From Oceanicaulis sp. HLUCCA04 (GTDB lineage Bacteria; Pseudomonadota; Alphaproteobacteria; Caulobacterales; Maricaulaceae), in assembly GCA_001314625.1 (NCBI GenBank), contig LJSH01000001.1:310001-374000 (forward strand): a stretch of DNA of 64,000 nucleotides. Reading direction: 5' to 3'. The position numbers and the translations under genes are program-made. This document shows positions 9,144 to 18,558 of the stretch, one piece after another (within the stretch, counting starts at the first letter, position 1; the number at the start of each line of letters is the position of its first letter). The notes under the pieces are model-generated. The model worked only from the letters and a program-made list of their open reading frames with translations, was not told where the DNA came from and did no database searches.

Positions 9144-10080
9144 AGAGACAACGCGCGCCGGCTTTGTCGCGGTGATGGGTGCGCCCAATGCGGGCAAGTC
9201 CAGCCTTGTGAACGCGCTGGTCGGCCAGAAAGTCTCCATTGTCACGCACAAGGTCCAGACCACACGCTTTCAGATACGCGGGGTGATGATGAAGGACCGG
9301 ACGCAAGTTGTGCTGGTCGATACACCGGGCGTGTTTGCGCCGCGCCGCCGTCTTGACCGGGCCATGGTAGCTGCCGCCTGGAGCGGCGCTGACGAGGCCG
9401 ATGCCATTGTTCATGTCGTCGATGCGGCCGCTGCCTCGCGTGTGCTCAAGGGCCGCAAAGGCGGGCAGGACGCGCGCGCTGACGAAGATACGCACCGCGT
9501 CATCGACGGGCTGAAAGCGGCTGGCAGCACCGCCATTCTGGCCCTCAACAAGATCGATCTGATCAAGCGGGACGAATTGCTAGCGCTTGCCCAAAAGCTC
9601 CATGAAACAGAAGCTTATAGCGAAGTCTTCATGATTTCGGCGAGCAATGGCAGCGGCGTGAAGGATCTGGCCGCCCGGCTGGCGGCGCTGATGCCCGAAG
9701 GCCCGTTCTTCTATGATGAGGACCAGATCGCCGACTTGCCGATGCGTCTTCTCGCCGCCGAGGTCACGCGCGAGAAACTCTTCCTGCGCGTGCATGACGA
9801 ACTGCCTTATGGACTGATGGTGGAAACCGATAGCTGGCAGGACCGCAAGGATGGCTCTGTTCGCATCGACCAGACCATCTATGTCGAGCGCGAAGGTCAC
9901 AAGCCGATGATTATCGGCAAGGGGGGGCAGACGCTGAAAATTATCGGCGAGCTGGCCCGCAAGGAGCTGTCGGCCGATCTGGATCGCGAGGTCCATCTCT
10001 TCCTGCACGTGAAGGTCCGCCCAGGCTGGAGCGAGGAGCGCGCGCGCTATTCCGCCCTGGGTCTGGAGTTTGATGCGTGA
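9133..10080 (+). CDS. era: GTPase Era
   Basis: Ribosome-assembly GTPase that binds 16S rRNA near its 3' end. G1 is GAPNAGKSS, G3 is VDTPG, G4 is NKIDL, and a KH RNA-binding domain with GKGGQTLK closes the protein. The 315-residue length uses the ATG at 9133 inside the rnc end; the longer open frame to 9064 overlaps rnc and is ignored. A slightly longer linker (KGRKGGQDARADED) lies between G3 and G4. This is the last gene of the rpoZ-era run; a palindromic repeat follows. Confidence 0.97.
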   Translation: MTSKETTRAGFVAVMGAPNAGKSSLVNALVGQKVSIVTHKVQTTRFQIRGVMMKDRTQVVLVDTPGVFAPRRRLDRAMVAAAWSGADEADAIVHVVDAAAASRVLKGRKGGQDARADEDTHRVIDGLKAAGSTAILALNKIDLIKRDELLALAQKLHETEAYSEVFMISASNGSGVKDLAARLAALMPEGPFFYDEDQIADLPMRLLAAEVTREKLFLRVHDELPYGLMVETDSWQDRKDGSVRIDQTIYVEREGHKPMIIGKGGQTLKIIGELARKELSADLDREVHLFLHVKVRPGWSEERARYSALGLEFDA

Positions 10081-10107
10081 TCCTTGAAAGAGTGATCAGT
10101 GGTGTCT

Positions 10108-10210
10108 CCCCCCGCCTGCGGCGGGAGTGGCCCGAAGGGCCGAGGGGGGATTGCACTAGAGCCCCCTCCGTCTCGCTGGCGCTCGACACCTCCCCCGTTA
10201 ACGGGGGAGG
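10108..10210. repeat. GC-rich palindromic (REP-like) intergenic repeat between era and recO
   Basis: Three nested palindromes lie within about 100 bases. CCCGCC-TGC-GGCGGG occupies 10111-10125, a GGCCC-GAA-GGGCC hairpin follows at 10129-10141, and 10189-10210 is a perfect 22-base palindrome centred on GTTAAC. The overall look matches dispersed intergenic repeats of Caulobacter relatives. The right arm of the last palindrome (GGGGGAGG) merges into the ribosome-binding region of recO. Copy number in the genome cannot be judged from this window. Confidence 0.7.
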
Positions 10211-10224
10211 AAAGGTGGCCGCTA

Positions 10225-10953
10225 ATGGAATGGACTGATACAGGCCGCATCATCGCCGTGCGCAATTACGGCGAAACAAGCGCTATCGTGGAACTGCTGA
10301 CCCCGGACCATGGCCGGCATCCGGGGCTGGTGCGTGGCGGGCGGTCCAAGGCGATGCGGCCCATATTGCAGCCGGGCAATGCGGTACGCGCGGTCTGGCG
10401 GGCGCGTCTGGACGAGCATCTGGGCAATTACGCGCTGGAGGCGGATTCGCTGGATGCCGGCGCGCTGATGGATGACCCGCTGGCGCTGTCGGGACTCAAC
10501 GCGGCGTGTGCGCTGGCTGTACTGGCCTTGCCCGAGCGAGAAGCGCACCCGGCCGTCTACGGCGCGTTCGAGGTGCTTGTGGCTTCGCTGAATGATCTCG
10601 ACATCTGGCCAGCGCTCTACATCAGCTGGGAGGCGGGCCTGCTGGCCGATCTGGGCTATGGCATGGATTTGAAGAAATGCGCCGCGACAGGCCGTACAGA
10701 TGGCCTGACATATGTCAGCCCGCGAACTGGCAGGGCCGTCTGCGCTGAAGCTGGCGCGGAGTATGCCGACCGGCTGCTGGCTCTGCCAGGCTTCATGGCC
10801 GGTTCGGGCGAGGTGAGCCCTGGCGACATTGCTGCGGGCCTGAAACTGACCGCCCACTTCATCGAACGGCGCGTGCTCTGGCCCGCTGACCGCGTATTGC
10901 CCGAGGCCCGCGCACGCATGATCGAGCGGCTGGAATCGGCGGGCAGACTTTAG
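10225..10953 (+). CDS. recO: DNA repair protein RecO
   Basis: Loads RecA onto SSB-coated single-stranded DNA together with RecR. The N-terminal OB-fold (MEWTDTGRIIAVRNYGETSAIVE, then HGRHPGLVRGGRSK) and the helical C-terminal part including LDIWPALYISWEAGLLADLGYGM are typical. The 242-residue length fits the family. The ATG at 10225 is preceded by AGGAAAGG nine bases upstream; the frame is open through the preceding repeat but that part is not protein-like. Confidence 0.94.
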   Translation: MEWTDTGRIIAVRNYGETSAIVELLTPDHGRHPGLVRGGRSKAMRPILQPGNAVRAVWRARLDEHLGNYALEADSLDAGALMDDPLALSGLNAACALAVLALPEREAHPAVYGAFEVLVASLNDLDIWPALYISWEAGLLADLGYGMDLKKCAATGRTDGLTYVSPRTGRAVCAEAGAEYADRLLALPGFMAGSGEVSPGDIAAGLKLTAHFIERRVLWPADRVLPEARARMIERLESAGRL

Positions 10954-11003
10954 GCGCGGTCCCCTATACTGGCTGCCAGCAGAATCAGTGACAGAGGCTT
11001 GGC

Positions 11004-13256
11004 ATGGGACACGAACCGGTTGGTGAGGCAGGGCGGATCTTCCCTGAGCGCTTCGAGGATGCGCTGTCCTCGCGCTATCTTGCCTATGCGCTCTCCACGA
11101 TTACCCAGCGGGCGCTGCCCGATGCCCGTGACGGGCTGAAGCCGGTTCACCGGCGGCTTTTGCACGCCATGCGCCTGTTGAAGCTCGATCCCGATGCGGC
11201 CTTCAAGAAGTCCGCCCGTGTGGTCGGCGATGTGATCGGTAAATACCATCCGCATGGCGACCAGTCGGTTTATGACGCGCTTGTAAGGCTGGCGCAGGAC
11301 TTTGCCGCCCGTTATCCGCTGATCGAAGGGCAGGGCAATTTCGGCAATGTGGACGGCGATAGCGCGGCGGCCATGCGCTACACCGAAGCGCGCCTGACCG
11401 AAGCAGCCCGGCTTCTCCTCGCCGACATGGACGAGGACACGGTCGATTTTCGCAAGACCTATGACGGGTCGGAGGAAGAGCCGGTCGTGCTGCCGGGTGC
11501 TTTTCCGAACCTGCTGGCCAATGGCGCGACGGGTATTGCGGTCGGCATGGCGACCAGCATTCCGCCGCACAATGCCGCCGAAATCTGTGATGCCGCCAGG
11601 CACCTGATCTCAAAACCCGATTGCGATGTCCGCGCGCTGGCCAAATACGTCAAAGGCCCCGACTTCCCCACCGGCGGCATTTGCGTGGAACCGGCAGCGA
11701 GTATTCTGGAAGCCTACGAGACGGGCCGGGGCGGATTCCGCCTGCGCGCCAAATGGGAAGTGGAAGATCAGGGCCGTGGCACCTGGCGTATAGTCGTCAC
11801 CGAAATTCCCTATCTGGTTCAAAAGGCGCGTCTGGTGGAGCGTATCGCCAGCCTGATGGACGCCAAGAAACTGCCGCTTCTGGCCGATGTGATGGACGAA
11901 AGCGCGGAAGATGTCCGCCTGGTGCTGGAGCCGCGGGCGCGTACGGTCGATCCGGCCGTGCTGATGGAATCGATGTTCCGCGTAACCGATCTGGAAGTGC
12001 GCTTTCCGCTGAACCTCAACGTTCTGGACCCCAAGGGCGCACCGCGCGTGATGAGCCTGAAAGAGGTCTTGCGCATCTGGGTTGATCACCGCCGCGAAGT
12101 GGTGGTGCGCCGGGCCACGCGCCGTCTGGCGCAGGTCGAAGACCGGCTGGAAGTGCTGGCCGGCTATATCATCTGCTTTCTCAATCTCGACCGCGTGATC
12201 GCGATTATTCGCGAGAGCGACGAGCCCAAGCCCGATCTGATCGCGGAGTTCAAGCTGACCGAGCGTCAGGCCGAGGCGATCCTGAATATGCGCCTGCGCT
12301 CCTTGCGCAAGCTGGAGGAGATCGAGCTGCGCGCCGAGGCTGGCCGGCTGGAAGAAGAGCGTGCGGGGCTGCAATCCCTGCTGGCCAGCGATGACCAGCA
12401 ATGGGCGAAGGTCGATAACGAGATCGCCGCCGTGCGCGAGAGCTTTGGCCCGCGCACAGCCCTTGGACGCCGCCGTACGCATTTTGCCGATGCGCCCGCT
12501 GATGATCTGGCCGACCGGGTGGAGGAAGCGCTCGTGGTGCGCGAGCCGGTGACGGTGGTGCTGTCCGAAAAGGGCTGGATCCGCGCGCTGAAAGGCCATG
12601 TCGACGATCTTTCCGCCCTGAAACACAAGGATGGCGACGAGACGGCATTCGCCGTGCGCTGCGAGACAACCGACAAGCTCTTGCTGTTTGCCACCGATGG
12701 GCGGGTGTTCACGCTCGATGCGTCCAAACTCCCCGGCGGGCGCGGGTTTGGTGAGCCGGTGCGCCTGCAGATCGATATCGATGAAGGTTCAGCGCCGCTG
12801 CTGCTGGTCAAACACGACCCGGCGCGCAAGCTCCTGATCGCGTCGAGCTCCGGCCATGGTTTTGTCGTGCCGGAGGCGGAGCTTCCCGCCATCAAGCGCG
12901 CAGGCCGGCAGCTGGTAAACCTCGTCGACGGTGCCGAAGTGATCGTCGTCACGGAAGCCACTGGCGACCACGCAGCGGTCATCGGCGAAAACCGCAAGCT
13001 GCTGGTCTTCGCGCTGGAAGAAGTCCCCGAGATGACGCGCGGCAAAGGCGTACGCCTGCTAGGGGGCAAGGGCGGCGAGATCAGCGATGTTACCGTGTTT
13101 GTTGCCGAAGAAGGCCTGACATGGACGGACGGGGCAGGGCGGCGTCACCCGGTTGAGGACTGGAAGCTCTTCCTGGGCAAGCGCGCGCAGGCCGGGCGTC
13201 TGGCACCCAAGGGTTTCTCGCGCGCCGGACGGTTTGCACCCAGAGGGCAGGTTTAG
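11004..13256 (+). CDS. parC: DNA topoisomerase IV subunit A (ParC)
   Basis: Decatenates replicated chromosomes together with ParE. The catalytic tyrosine is Tyr126 in AMRYTEARL, and the DNA-gate motif [18 protein letters not shown] is intact. The 750-residue length, the absence of a gyrase GyrA-box and similarity to ParC rather than GyrA in the C-terminal beta-pinwheel support ParC. In the quinolone pocket the residue equivalent to E. coli Ser80 is Gln87, and Glu84 is Asp91. AGAGG lies upstream of the ATG. Confidence 0.94.
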   Translation: MGHEPVGEAGRIFPERFEDALSSRYLAYALSTITQRALPDARDGLKPVHRRLLHAMRLLKLDPDAAFKKSARVVGDVIGKYHPHGDQSVYDALVRLAQDFAARYPLIEGQGNFGNVDGDSAAAMRYTEARLTEAARLLLADMDEDTVDFRKTYDGSEEEPVVLPGAFPNLLANGATGIAVGMATSIPPHNAAEICDAARHLISKPDCDVRALAKYVKGPDFPTGGICVEPAASILEAYETGRGGFRLRAKWEVEDQGRGTWRIVVTEIPYLVQKARLVERIASLMDAKKLPLLADVMDESAEDVRLVLEPRARTVDPAVLMESMFRVTDLEVRFPLNLNVLDPKGAPRVMSLKEVLRIWVDHRREVVVRRATRRLAQVEDRLEVLAGYIICFLNLDRVIAIIRESDEPKPDLIAEFKLTERQAEAILNMRLRSLRKLEEIELRAEAGRLEEERAGLQSLLASDDQQWAKVDNEIAAVRESFGPRTALGRRRTHFADAPADDLADRVEEALVVREPVTVVLSEKGWIRALKGHVDDLSALKHKDGDETAFAVRCETTDKLLLFATDGRVFTLDASKLPGGRGFGEPVRLQIDIDEGSAPLLLVKHDPARKLLIASSSGHGFVVPEAELPAIKRAGRQLVNLVDGAEVIVVTEATGDHAAVIGENRKLLVFALEEVPEMTRGKGVRLLGGKGGEISDVTVFVAEEGLTWTDGAGRRHPVEDWKLFLGKRAQAGRLAPKGFSRAGRFAPRGQV

Positions 13257-13294
13257 GGCGGAGTGCTGTCATCCTCCAGCCGCCCCGCTTGTCA

Positions 13295-13403
13295 TCCCCC
13301 GCGTTATGCGGGGGACCCAAGCCTCCAAGGGACAATCACGCGGAAGCTCTACGGCATCGGTGGCCCGGACACCCGCCTGCGCAGGCGCAGGCAAGCCGGG
13401 CCA
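13295..13403. repeat. Palindromic intergenic repeat cluster between parC and lemA
   Basis: In this 280-base gap, 13295-13315 forms an 8-bp stem (TCCCCCGC / GCGGGGGA) with a 5-base loop. Further on, 13361-13368 (TGGCCCGG) pairs perfectly with 13396-13403, and between these arms lies the perfect 12-base palindrome GCCTGCGCAGGC at 13375-13386. This is the look of a dispersed, cruciform-forming element. It may also serve as the parC terminator, although no T-run follows. Nothing coding is supported in the gap. Confidence 0.6.
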
Positions 13404-13536
13404 TGACAATGATCAGGGGCTGGAATTCGAAACGCTCCCGTAAGCTATACACGCCCAACAGGCTTGGCGGGCAGGGCGGTTGGGTTTAATCATCACGGCA
13501 TAAACCGCCCCATCTCCTCACGGGAAGGATTGCCCC

Positions 13537-14085
13537 ATGGAATTTACCATCATCCTCGTCATCCTTGCCGTCATCGTTCTGGCGGTCATTCTCATCTACA
13601 ACCGCCTTGTTGCGCTGCGTCAGACGACCAATCAGGCGTGGGGCGATATCGATGTGCAGATGAAGCAGCGCTATGATCTGGTGCCAAATCTCGTCGAGAC
13701 CGTGAAAGGCTATGCCGCCCACGAGAAAGAGACGCTGGAAAACGTCATCAAGGCGCGCCAGCAGGCGATTGATGCCACGGGCCTGAAAGACCTCGCCGCC
13801 GCCGAGAACATGCTCACCGGCGCTCTGCGTCAGCTGTTCGCGCTGTCGGAAGCCTACCCGGACCTGAAGGCCAACCAGAACTTCCTCTCGCTTCAGAACG
13901 AGCTGGCCGATCTGGAGAACAAGATTGCGGCCGCCCGCCGCTTCTTCAACAACGCCGTATCCGAATACAACACGGCTATCGAGCAGTTCCCGGCGGTCGT
14001 GCTGGCCGGGCCGTTCGGCTTCAATGGCCGCGAATTCTTCGAGATTGCCGTGTCCGAGCGTGCAGCGCCTTCGGTCAAGTTTTAG
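13537..14085 (+). CDS. lemA: LemA family membrane protein
   Basis: A 182-residue LemA protein. One N-terminal membrane segment (IILVILAVIVLAVILIYNRLV) is followed by a helical-bundle domain with the family motif QAWGDIDVQMKQRYDLVPNL and the C-terminal FNNAVSEYNTAIEQFP. The function of LemA proteins is poorly known. In many bacteria they are paired with an M48 protease, as here: the next gene starts 24 bases downstream and is probably co-transcribed. Confidence 0.94.
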   Translation: MEFTIILVILAVIVLAVILIYNRLVALRQTTNQAWGDIDVQMKQRYDLVPNLVETVKGYAAHEKETLENVIKARQQAIDATGLKDLAAAENMLTGALRQLFALSEAYPDLKANQNFLSLQNELADLENKIAAARRFFNNAVSEYNTAIEQFPAVVLAGPFGFNGREFFEIAVSERAAPSVKF

Positions 14086-14109
14086 GGGCGGGACCAGCGG
14101 AGGCCAGTC

Positions 14110-15114
14110 ATGCTCGCAGCGACCGGCCTTCGCAGCCATATCTGGAACAATAATCTCAAATCGATCCTGCTGCTGGCGGGATTTCCGTTTCTGATCCTGG
14201 GCCTCGTCTATGGCGGCACGGCGCTGTTTCTGGCGTGGGCGGAGGGCGAGCAGGCCGATCTCAGCCGGGCCATGAACGAAGCAGCCTATGCCATGCCGAT
14301 GGTGACACCATGGGTGCTGCTGGGTGTGGCCCTCTGGTTTGGTATCGCCTGGCTATCCCATCAGGCCATCATTGATGCGAGCACCGGCGCGCGGAAAGTC
14401 AGCCGCAATGACGCGCCGGAACTCTACAATCTGCTGGAAAATCTGTGCATATCGCGGGGCATCACGATGCCGGCCCTGCGTATCATCGAAAGTCCGGGCC
14501 TGAATGCCTATGCCTCCGGCCTGACCGAAAAGCAGGCCAGCGTCACGGTCACCCGCGGTCTGATCAATGCGCTCGACACAGACGAGATGGAAGCGGTTCT
14601 CGCCCACGAGCTGACCCACATACTAAACCGGGATGTGCGCCTGCTGGTGATCTCCATCATCTTTGTCGGGATCATTTCCTTCACGGTCGAGCTGGTTGTG
14701 CGCGGCCTGTTCCGGGCGTCACTGGTCCGGGCAGGCGGCGGCCGGCGCGGGTCCGGCGGCAATGCGGGCGTGTTCATCCTGATCGCGCTGGCACTTGGCG
14801 CACTGGCGTGGTTGCTGGCGGTGGTCATCCGCTTCACCCTGTCGCGCAAGCGCGAATACATGGCCGATGCCGGCGCGGTGGAGCTCACCAAGAACCCCGA
14901 TGCGATGATTTCGGCGCTAATGAAGGTGGCGGGCAATCCGGAGGTGGAACGCGCGCCGGCCGAAGTGCGCCAGATGTTCCTGCATGTGAACGCCAGCGGT
15001 CTGGCCGGGATATTTGCCACCCATCCGCCGATGGACAAGCGCATCGCGGCGCTGGAGCGTTATGCGGGCAGCAATCGCCCTGCGCCAGCTGGCGGGGCTG
15101 TGCCTCCGGTCTAG
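14110..15114 (+). CDS. M48 family membrane metalloprotease (HtpX-like)
   Basis: A 334-residue membrane zinc protease. Two N-terminal membrane segments precede the zinc site HELTH (in VLAHELTHILNRD), two more follow, and the third zinc ligand is in KREYMADAGAVEL. The C-terminal FATHPPMDKRIAALE is the HtpX/Ste24-type tail. It probably degrades misfolded membrane proteins at the inner membrane. GGAGG lies ahead of the ATG. The stop shares CTAG with that of the convergent AI-2E family gene. Confidence 0.92.
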   Translation: MLAATGLRSHIWNNNLKSILLLAGFPFLILGLVYGGTALFLAWAEGEQADLSRAMNEAAYAMPMVTPWVLLGVALWFGIAWLSHQAIIDASTGARKVSRNDAPELYNLLENLCISRGITMPALRIIESPGLNAYASGLTEKQASVTVTRGLINALDTDEMEAVLAHELTHILNRDVRLLVISIIFVGIISFTVELVVRGLFRASLVRAGGGRRGSGGNAGVFILIALALGALAWLLAVVIRFTLSRKREYMADAGAVELTKNPDAMISALMKVAGNPEVERAPAEVRQMFLHVNASGLAGIFATHPPMDKRIAALERYAGSNRPAPAGGAVPPV

Positions 15115-16199
15115 CGGGCGTTCAGAAGCGGCGCATACGCCCGCGCATACACATGCCAGACGGCGCTGAAGAGCGCGGCAATCATAGGCCCGATGATAAT
15201 GCCCATCGCGCCGAACAGGGTCAGCCCGCCCAGCGTGGAGATAAGCACCATGAGGTCGCTCATCTTGGCATCCTTGCCGACAAGACGCGGGCGCAGGAAA
15301 TTGTCCAGATTCATGATCACGACAAAGCCGAAAATGCCCAGCGCCACACCGGCCACCATCTGGTCCTGAAGGATAAGCCAAGCGGCCGCCGGTCCCCAGA
15401 CCAGAGGCGTGCCGATACCCGGAATGACCGATAGCAACCCGGCCAGCGCGCCCCAGAAGGCAGCACCCGGCACGCCTGCGATCGCCAGCGAAATGCCGGT
15501 GACACCGCCCTGTACCAGGCCGATGACGAGCGTTCCCTTGATCGTGGCGCGAATGGTTGAGACGGCCCGCCCGGCCAGCAAGATCCGGTCACGCGGCCGC
15601 AAGGGCAGGAGTTTCAGCGTGGTGGCGGTCATATCGCGCCCGTACACGAGGAAGAAGTACAGGGCGTAGAGGAAGACGATGAGATTGAGGAAGACCATCA
15701 GGGTTGAGCCCGCCGCCGACGTCATCGCGTTGATGAACATGCGGCCGGCTGTGGAGGCGAAACTGCCGATCTGGCTGGCGATCTGTCCTTGATAGCGCAC
15801 AACTTCCTCGCGCCAGGGCACCCATTCCGGGATGCCGCCGCCGCCCTCGCGCCAGGCCGTCACCTGTTCCTGCACGAAGGGTGTAAGCGCTTCGCTTATC
15901 TGGATGGCCTCGCGCACCACGATGGCAATCAGAAGGCCCAGGGGCAGCATTCCGATCAGGATAACTGACAGGATCATCACGCCCGCAGAAACCCGCACTC
16001 GGCCGCCCATGCTGCCGGCGAGCGCGCTCTGCACCGGGGTCAGCATCAGTGCCATCACCGCGGCCAGAAAGACCGAGCCCAGATAATCCTTCACCATCCA
16101 GATCATAAGCGCCGACAGTGCCAGCGCGATGACCACGATCACGCCGCGCTGCAGCGCGGCGCGTTCGGCAGCTGTAGGCAGCAGGTCAGGATCCGCCAT
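15111..16199 (-). CDS. AI-2E family transporter (PerM/YhhT-type permease)
   Basis: A 362-residue protein with about seven to eight membrane segments: two at the N-terminus, a soluble stretch (QISEALTPFVQEQVTAWREGGG), then several more. The family region GVTGISLAIAGVPGAAFWG and the motif VIPGIGTPLVWGPAA are clear. Family members export small molecules or act as ion antiporters; no substrate can be read here. The start overlaps the 3' end of the upstream TRAP large-permease gene by 14 bases, suggesting co-transcription with the TRAP operon. Confidence 0.9.
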   Translation of the reverse strand: MADPDLLPTAAERAALQRGVIVVIALALSALMIWMVKDYLGSVFLAAVMALMLTPVQSALAGSMGGRVRVSAGVMILSVILIGMLPLGLLIAIVVREAIQISEALTPFVQEQVTAWREGGGGIPEWVPWREEVVRYQGQIASQIGSFASTAGRMFINAMTSAAGSTLMVFLNLIVFLYALYFFLVYGRDMTATTLKLLPLRPRDRILLAGRAVSTIRATIKGTLVIGLVQGGVTGISLAIAGVPGAAFWGALAGLLSVIPGIGTPLVWGPAAAWLILQDQMVAGVALGIFGFVVIMNLDNFLRPRLVGKDAKMSDLMVLISTLGGLTLFGAMGIIIGPMIAALFSAVWHVYARAYAPLLNAR

Positions 16200-17766
16200 A
16201 CAATGCTCTTGGCAATGCCGTTGCGAGCCACGGGAGCATGGCGACCAGCGCGATCGCCAGCAACTGGATGATAACGAAGGGAATCGCTCCGCGATAGATA
16301 GCGCTGGTGGGCAGCGAGGCCGGTGCCACCCCGCGCAGATAGAACAGGGAAAAGCCGAAGGGCGGCGTCAGGAAGCTGGTCTGCAGGTTCAATGCCATCA
16401 GTACACCCAGCCAGATGGGATCGACCCCCATCAGGAAGAGGATGGGCGCGACAATCGGAACAACCACGAAGGTGATCTCAATAAAGTCGAGAAAGAAGCC
16501 CAGCACGAACATGATCACCATGACGACCAGTACCGCGCCGAAGACGCCGCCGGGGACAGCCTCCAGCATGGCCCGCACGCTGCCATCACCGCCCAGCTCA
16601 CGGAAAACCAGAGCAAAGAGCGAAGCGCCGATCAGAATGACGAAGACCATCGACGAAATGCGCGCGGTCTGCGTCATCACCTCGTCAAGAACGCCCGTCC
16701 GGAAGAGGCGGATAATCGCCCAGGCGGCCCCGGCGGCCGCCAGCGCAGCCAGCCCCAGCGCCAGGACACGTGTTGCGTCCACCACGCCCGAGCGCAGGTT
16801 CAGGGCGACGGCAGCGCCAATGAGGGCCAGCAGGCTTATCGCGCCCAGTGCCACCAGCCAGCGACCGGCAGCGGGATTGCCTGCCGCCCCGGCATTGCGA
16901 AATCCCGCCAACAGGGTGGCGCCCAGAGCGCCGACGCCAGCCGCCTCGGTAGGCGTGGCCAGACCTGACAGAATGGACCCGAGCACTGCAATGATCAGCG
17001 CCAGTGGCGGCACCAGCGCGCGGATGATCTTGAACGTGTCGGTGTGCAACTCGTCCTTAGGGATGGCGGGCGAGGCTGACGGCCGGATCACCGCGATGAC
17101 GATCTGGTAGACGATGTAGGCACCGACAAGCAGTAGGCCGGGTATCAGCGCACCGGCAAAGAGGTCACCGACGGTCAGGATGTCCGGCGAGAAAATGCCT
17201 TGTTCGCGCTGCGCGCGGGCATAGGCCGAACCCAGCTGGTCGCCCAGCAAGATGAGGACGATGGATGGCGGAATGATCTGCCCCAGCGTTCCCGACGCTG
17301 CAATCGAACCGCTGGCGAGCGCCGGGTCATATCCGCGCCTGAGCATGGTGGGCAGCGAAAGCAGGCCCATTGTCACGACCGTTGCGCCGACAATGCCCGT
17401 GGAGGCGGCCAGCAACGCGCCGACCACAACGACAGATATTCCAAGCCCGCCGCGAAGTGACCCGAAGAGCGCGCCCATCGCTTCGAGCAATTCCTCCGCC
17501 ACCCGCGATTTTTCCAGCATTACGCCCATGAAAACAAAGAGCGGAACGGCCACCAGGATGGATTTGTCCATCTCCATGATGTTGCCGTAGATACGTTGCG
17601 GGAAGGCGCGCAAATGGAGCGGGTCAAAAACACCCAGCGCCAGGCCTATCACCGCAAACACGATGGCCACGCCGGCAAGCGTGAACGCAACCGGAAACCC
17701 GCGCAGCAGCGCCGCCACGGCGAAAATGAACATGGCGAACGGCAACGCCATCAGCAGGGTGTCCAT
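16186..17766 (-). CDS. TRAP transporter large permease (DctM/TakM type)
   Basis: The 12-helix ion-coupled subunit of a tripartite periplasmic transporter. Hallmarks include LVAVPLFVFMGVMLEKS, GGLGISVVVVGALLAASTGIV with the sodium-site region, and the C-terminal LNLQTSFLTPPFGFSLFYLRG. At 526 residues it is about 100 longer than the common DctM; the surplus at residues 290-358 contains two extra hydrophobic segments. Such long forms go with the TakP/mannitol-chloroaromatic subgroup. The ATG directly abuts the stop of the small-permease gene. Confidence 0.95.
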   Translation of the reverse strand: MDTLLMALPFAMFIFAVAALLRGFPVAFTLAGVAIVFAVIGLALGVFDPLHLRAFPQRIYGNIMEMDKSILVAVPLFVFMGVMLEKSRVAEELLEAMGALFGSLRGGLGISVVVVGALLAASTGIVGATVVTMGLLSLPTMLRRGYDPALASGSIAASGTLGQIIPPSIVLILLGDQLGSAYARAQREQGIFSPDILTVGDLFAGALIPGLLLVGAYIVYQIVIAVIRPSASPAIPKDELHTDTFKIIRALVPPLALIIAVLGSILSGLATPTEAAGVGALGATLLAGFRNAGAAGNPAAGRWLVALGAISLLALIGAAVALNLRSGVVDATRVLALGLAALAAAGAAWAIIRLFRTGVLDEVMTQTARISSMVFVILIGASLFALVFRELGGDGSVRAMLEAVPGGVFGAVLVVMVIMFVLGFFLDFIEITFVVVPIVAPILFLMGVDPIWLGVLMALNLQTSFLTPPFGFSLFYLRGVAPASLPTSAIYRGAIPFVIIQLLAIALVAMLPWLATALPRALYGGS

Positions 17767-18555
17767 CTAGACAGCCTCCACTCGCTGGCGGTTGTCCGGG
17801 CGCCCGTCTGGCGCGGGCTTGCCCGCTATGGTCAGGGCGGACTTCGCGGCCATGGAAACGCCTTGCGCCATCATCATGACAGCAAAGAGCGGGATGGCGG
17901 TTTTCAGAAGGAATATGAGAGGCAGGCCATCACTCTCGCGCGAACGTTCCATGATCTGCCACGCCCCGCCGACATAGGAGCGCGAGGTGTCCAGGATCAG
18001 CCAGCACATCGGGAAAAGCGCCAGATAGACACCCAGAATGTCGGTCCATGCCTTGGCCTTGTCCGACAGGCGCGCATAGACAATATCGACGCGCACATGC
18101 CCGCCAGCCAGCAACGTCACCGCGCTTGAGAGCAGGAACAGCAAGGCATGAAAATAGATCACGCTTTCCTGTAACTTTGTGACAGAAACACCGAAAACAT
18201 AACGCTGAATGACGATCAGGCTGGTCACCAGAACCAGCGCCAGAGCAAACCAGCGCACCATATCGCCAATGGCCCGGTTGATGGCATCGACGACACCAGC
18301 GATCCTGGCAAGCACCACGTAGACAAGTGCGGGTGGCGCCCCGATGAACGTCCACACGGCCGCTATGGCGGGCAGGGCCACTATCGGGGCAAGCGCCCAG
18401 CCGACCCAGCCCAGATACTGGCCCGCAATACGCGCCGTAGCGGAAAGGTCGGATGCAATCCACGCCTGCACTGCGCCGCCGCTGAGCCGGTCAGCGGCGA
18501 TCACGCCAAGCGTCAGCGCGACGAGACCTGCGAGCAGCCAGTCACCCGCCCGCAT
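17767..18555 (-). CDS. TRAP transporter small permease (DctQ type) with extended N-terminus
   Basis: Membrane partner of the large permease. The usual four-helix DctQ core starts near residue 85 (GVVDAINRAIGDMVRWFALALV) and contains SAVTLLAGGHVRVDIVYARL, typical of the family. The protein is 262 residues rather than about 170 because of an N-terminal part with two to three additional hydrophobic segments. It lies three bases after the binding-protein gene and abuts the large permease gene, forming a dctP-dctQ-dctM operon. Confidence 0.92.
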   Translation of the reverse strand: MRAGDWLLAGLVALTLGVIAADRLSGGAVQAWIASDLSATARIAGQYLGWVGWALAPIVALPAIAAVWTFIGAPPALVYVVLARIAGVVDAINRAIGDMVRWFALALVLVTSLIVIQRYVFGVSVTKLQESVIYFHALLFLLSSAVTLLAGGHVRVDIVYARLSDKAKAWTDILGVYLALFPMCWLILDTSRSYVGGAWQIMERSRESDGLPLIFLLKTAIPLFAVMMMAQGVSMAAKSALTIAGKPAPDGRPDNRQRVEAV

Positions 18556-18558
18556 TGG

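Noticed and set aside
10099-10224. N-terminal extension of RecO through the palindromic repeat
   Set aside because: The extension translates to Pro/Gly/Ser-rich sequence from the repeat, and a good ribosome-binding site stands before the ATG at 10225.
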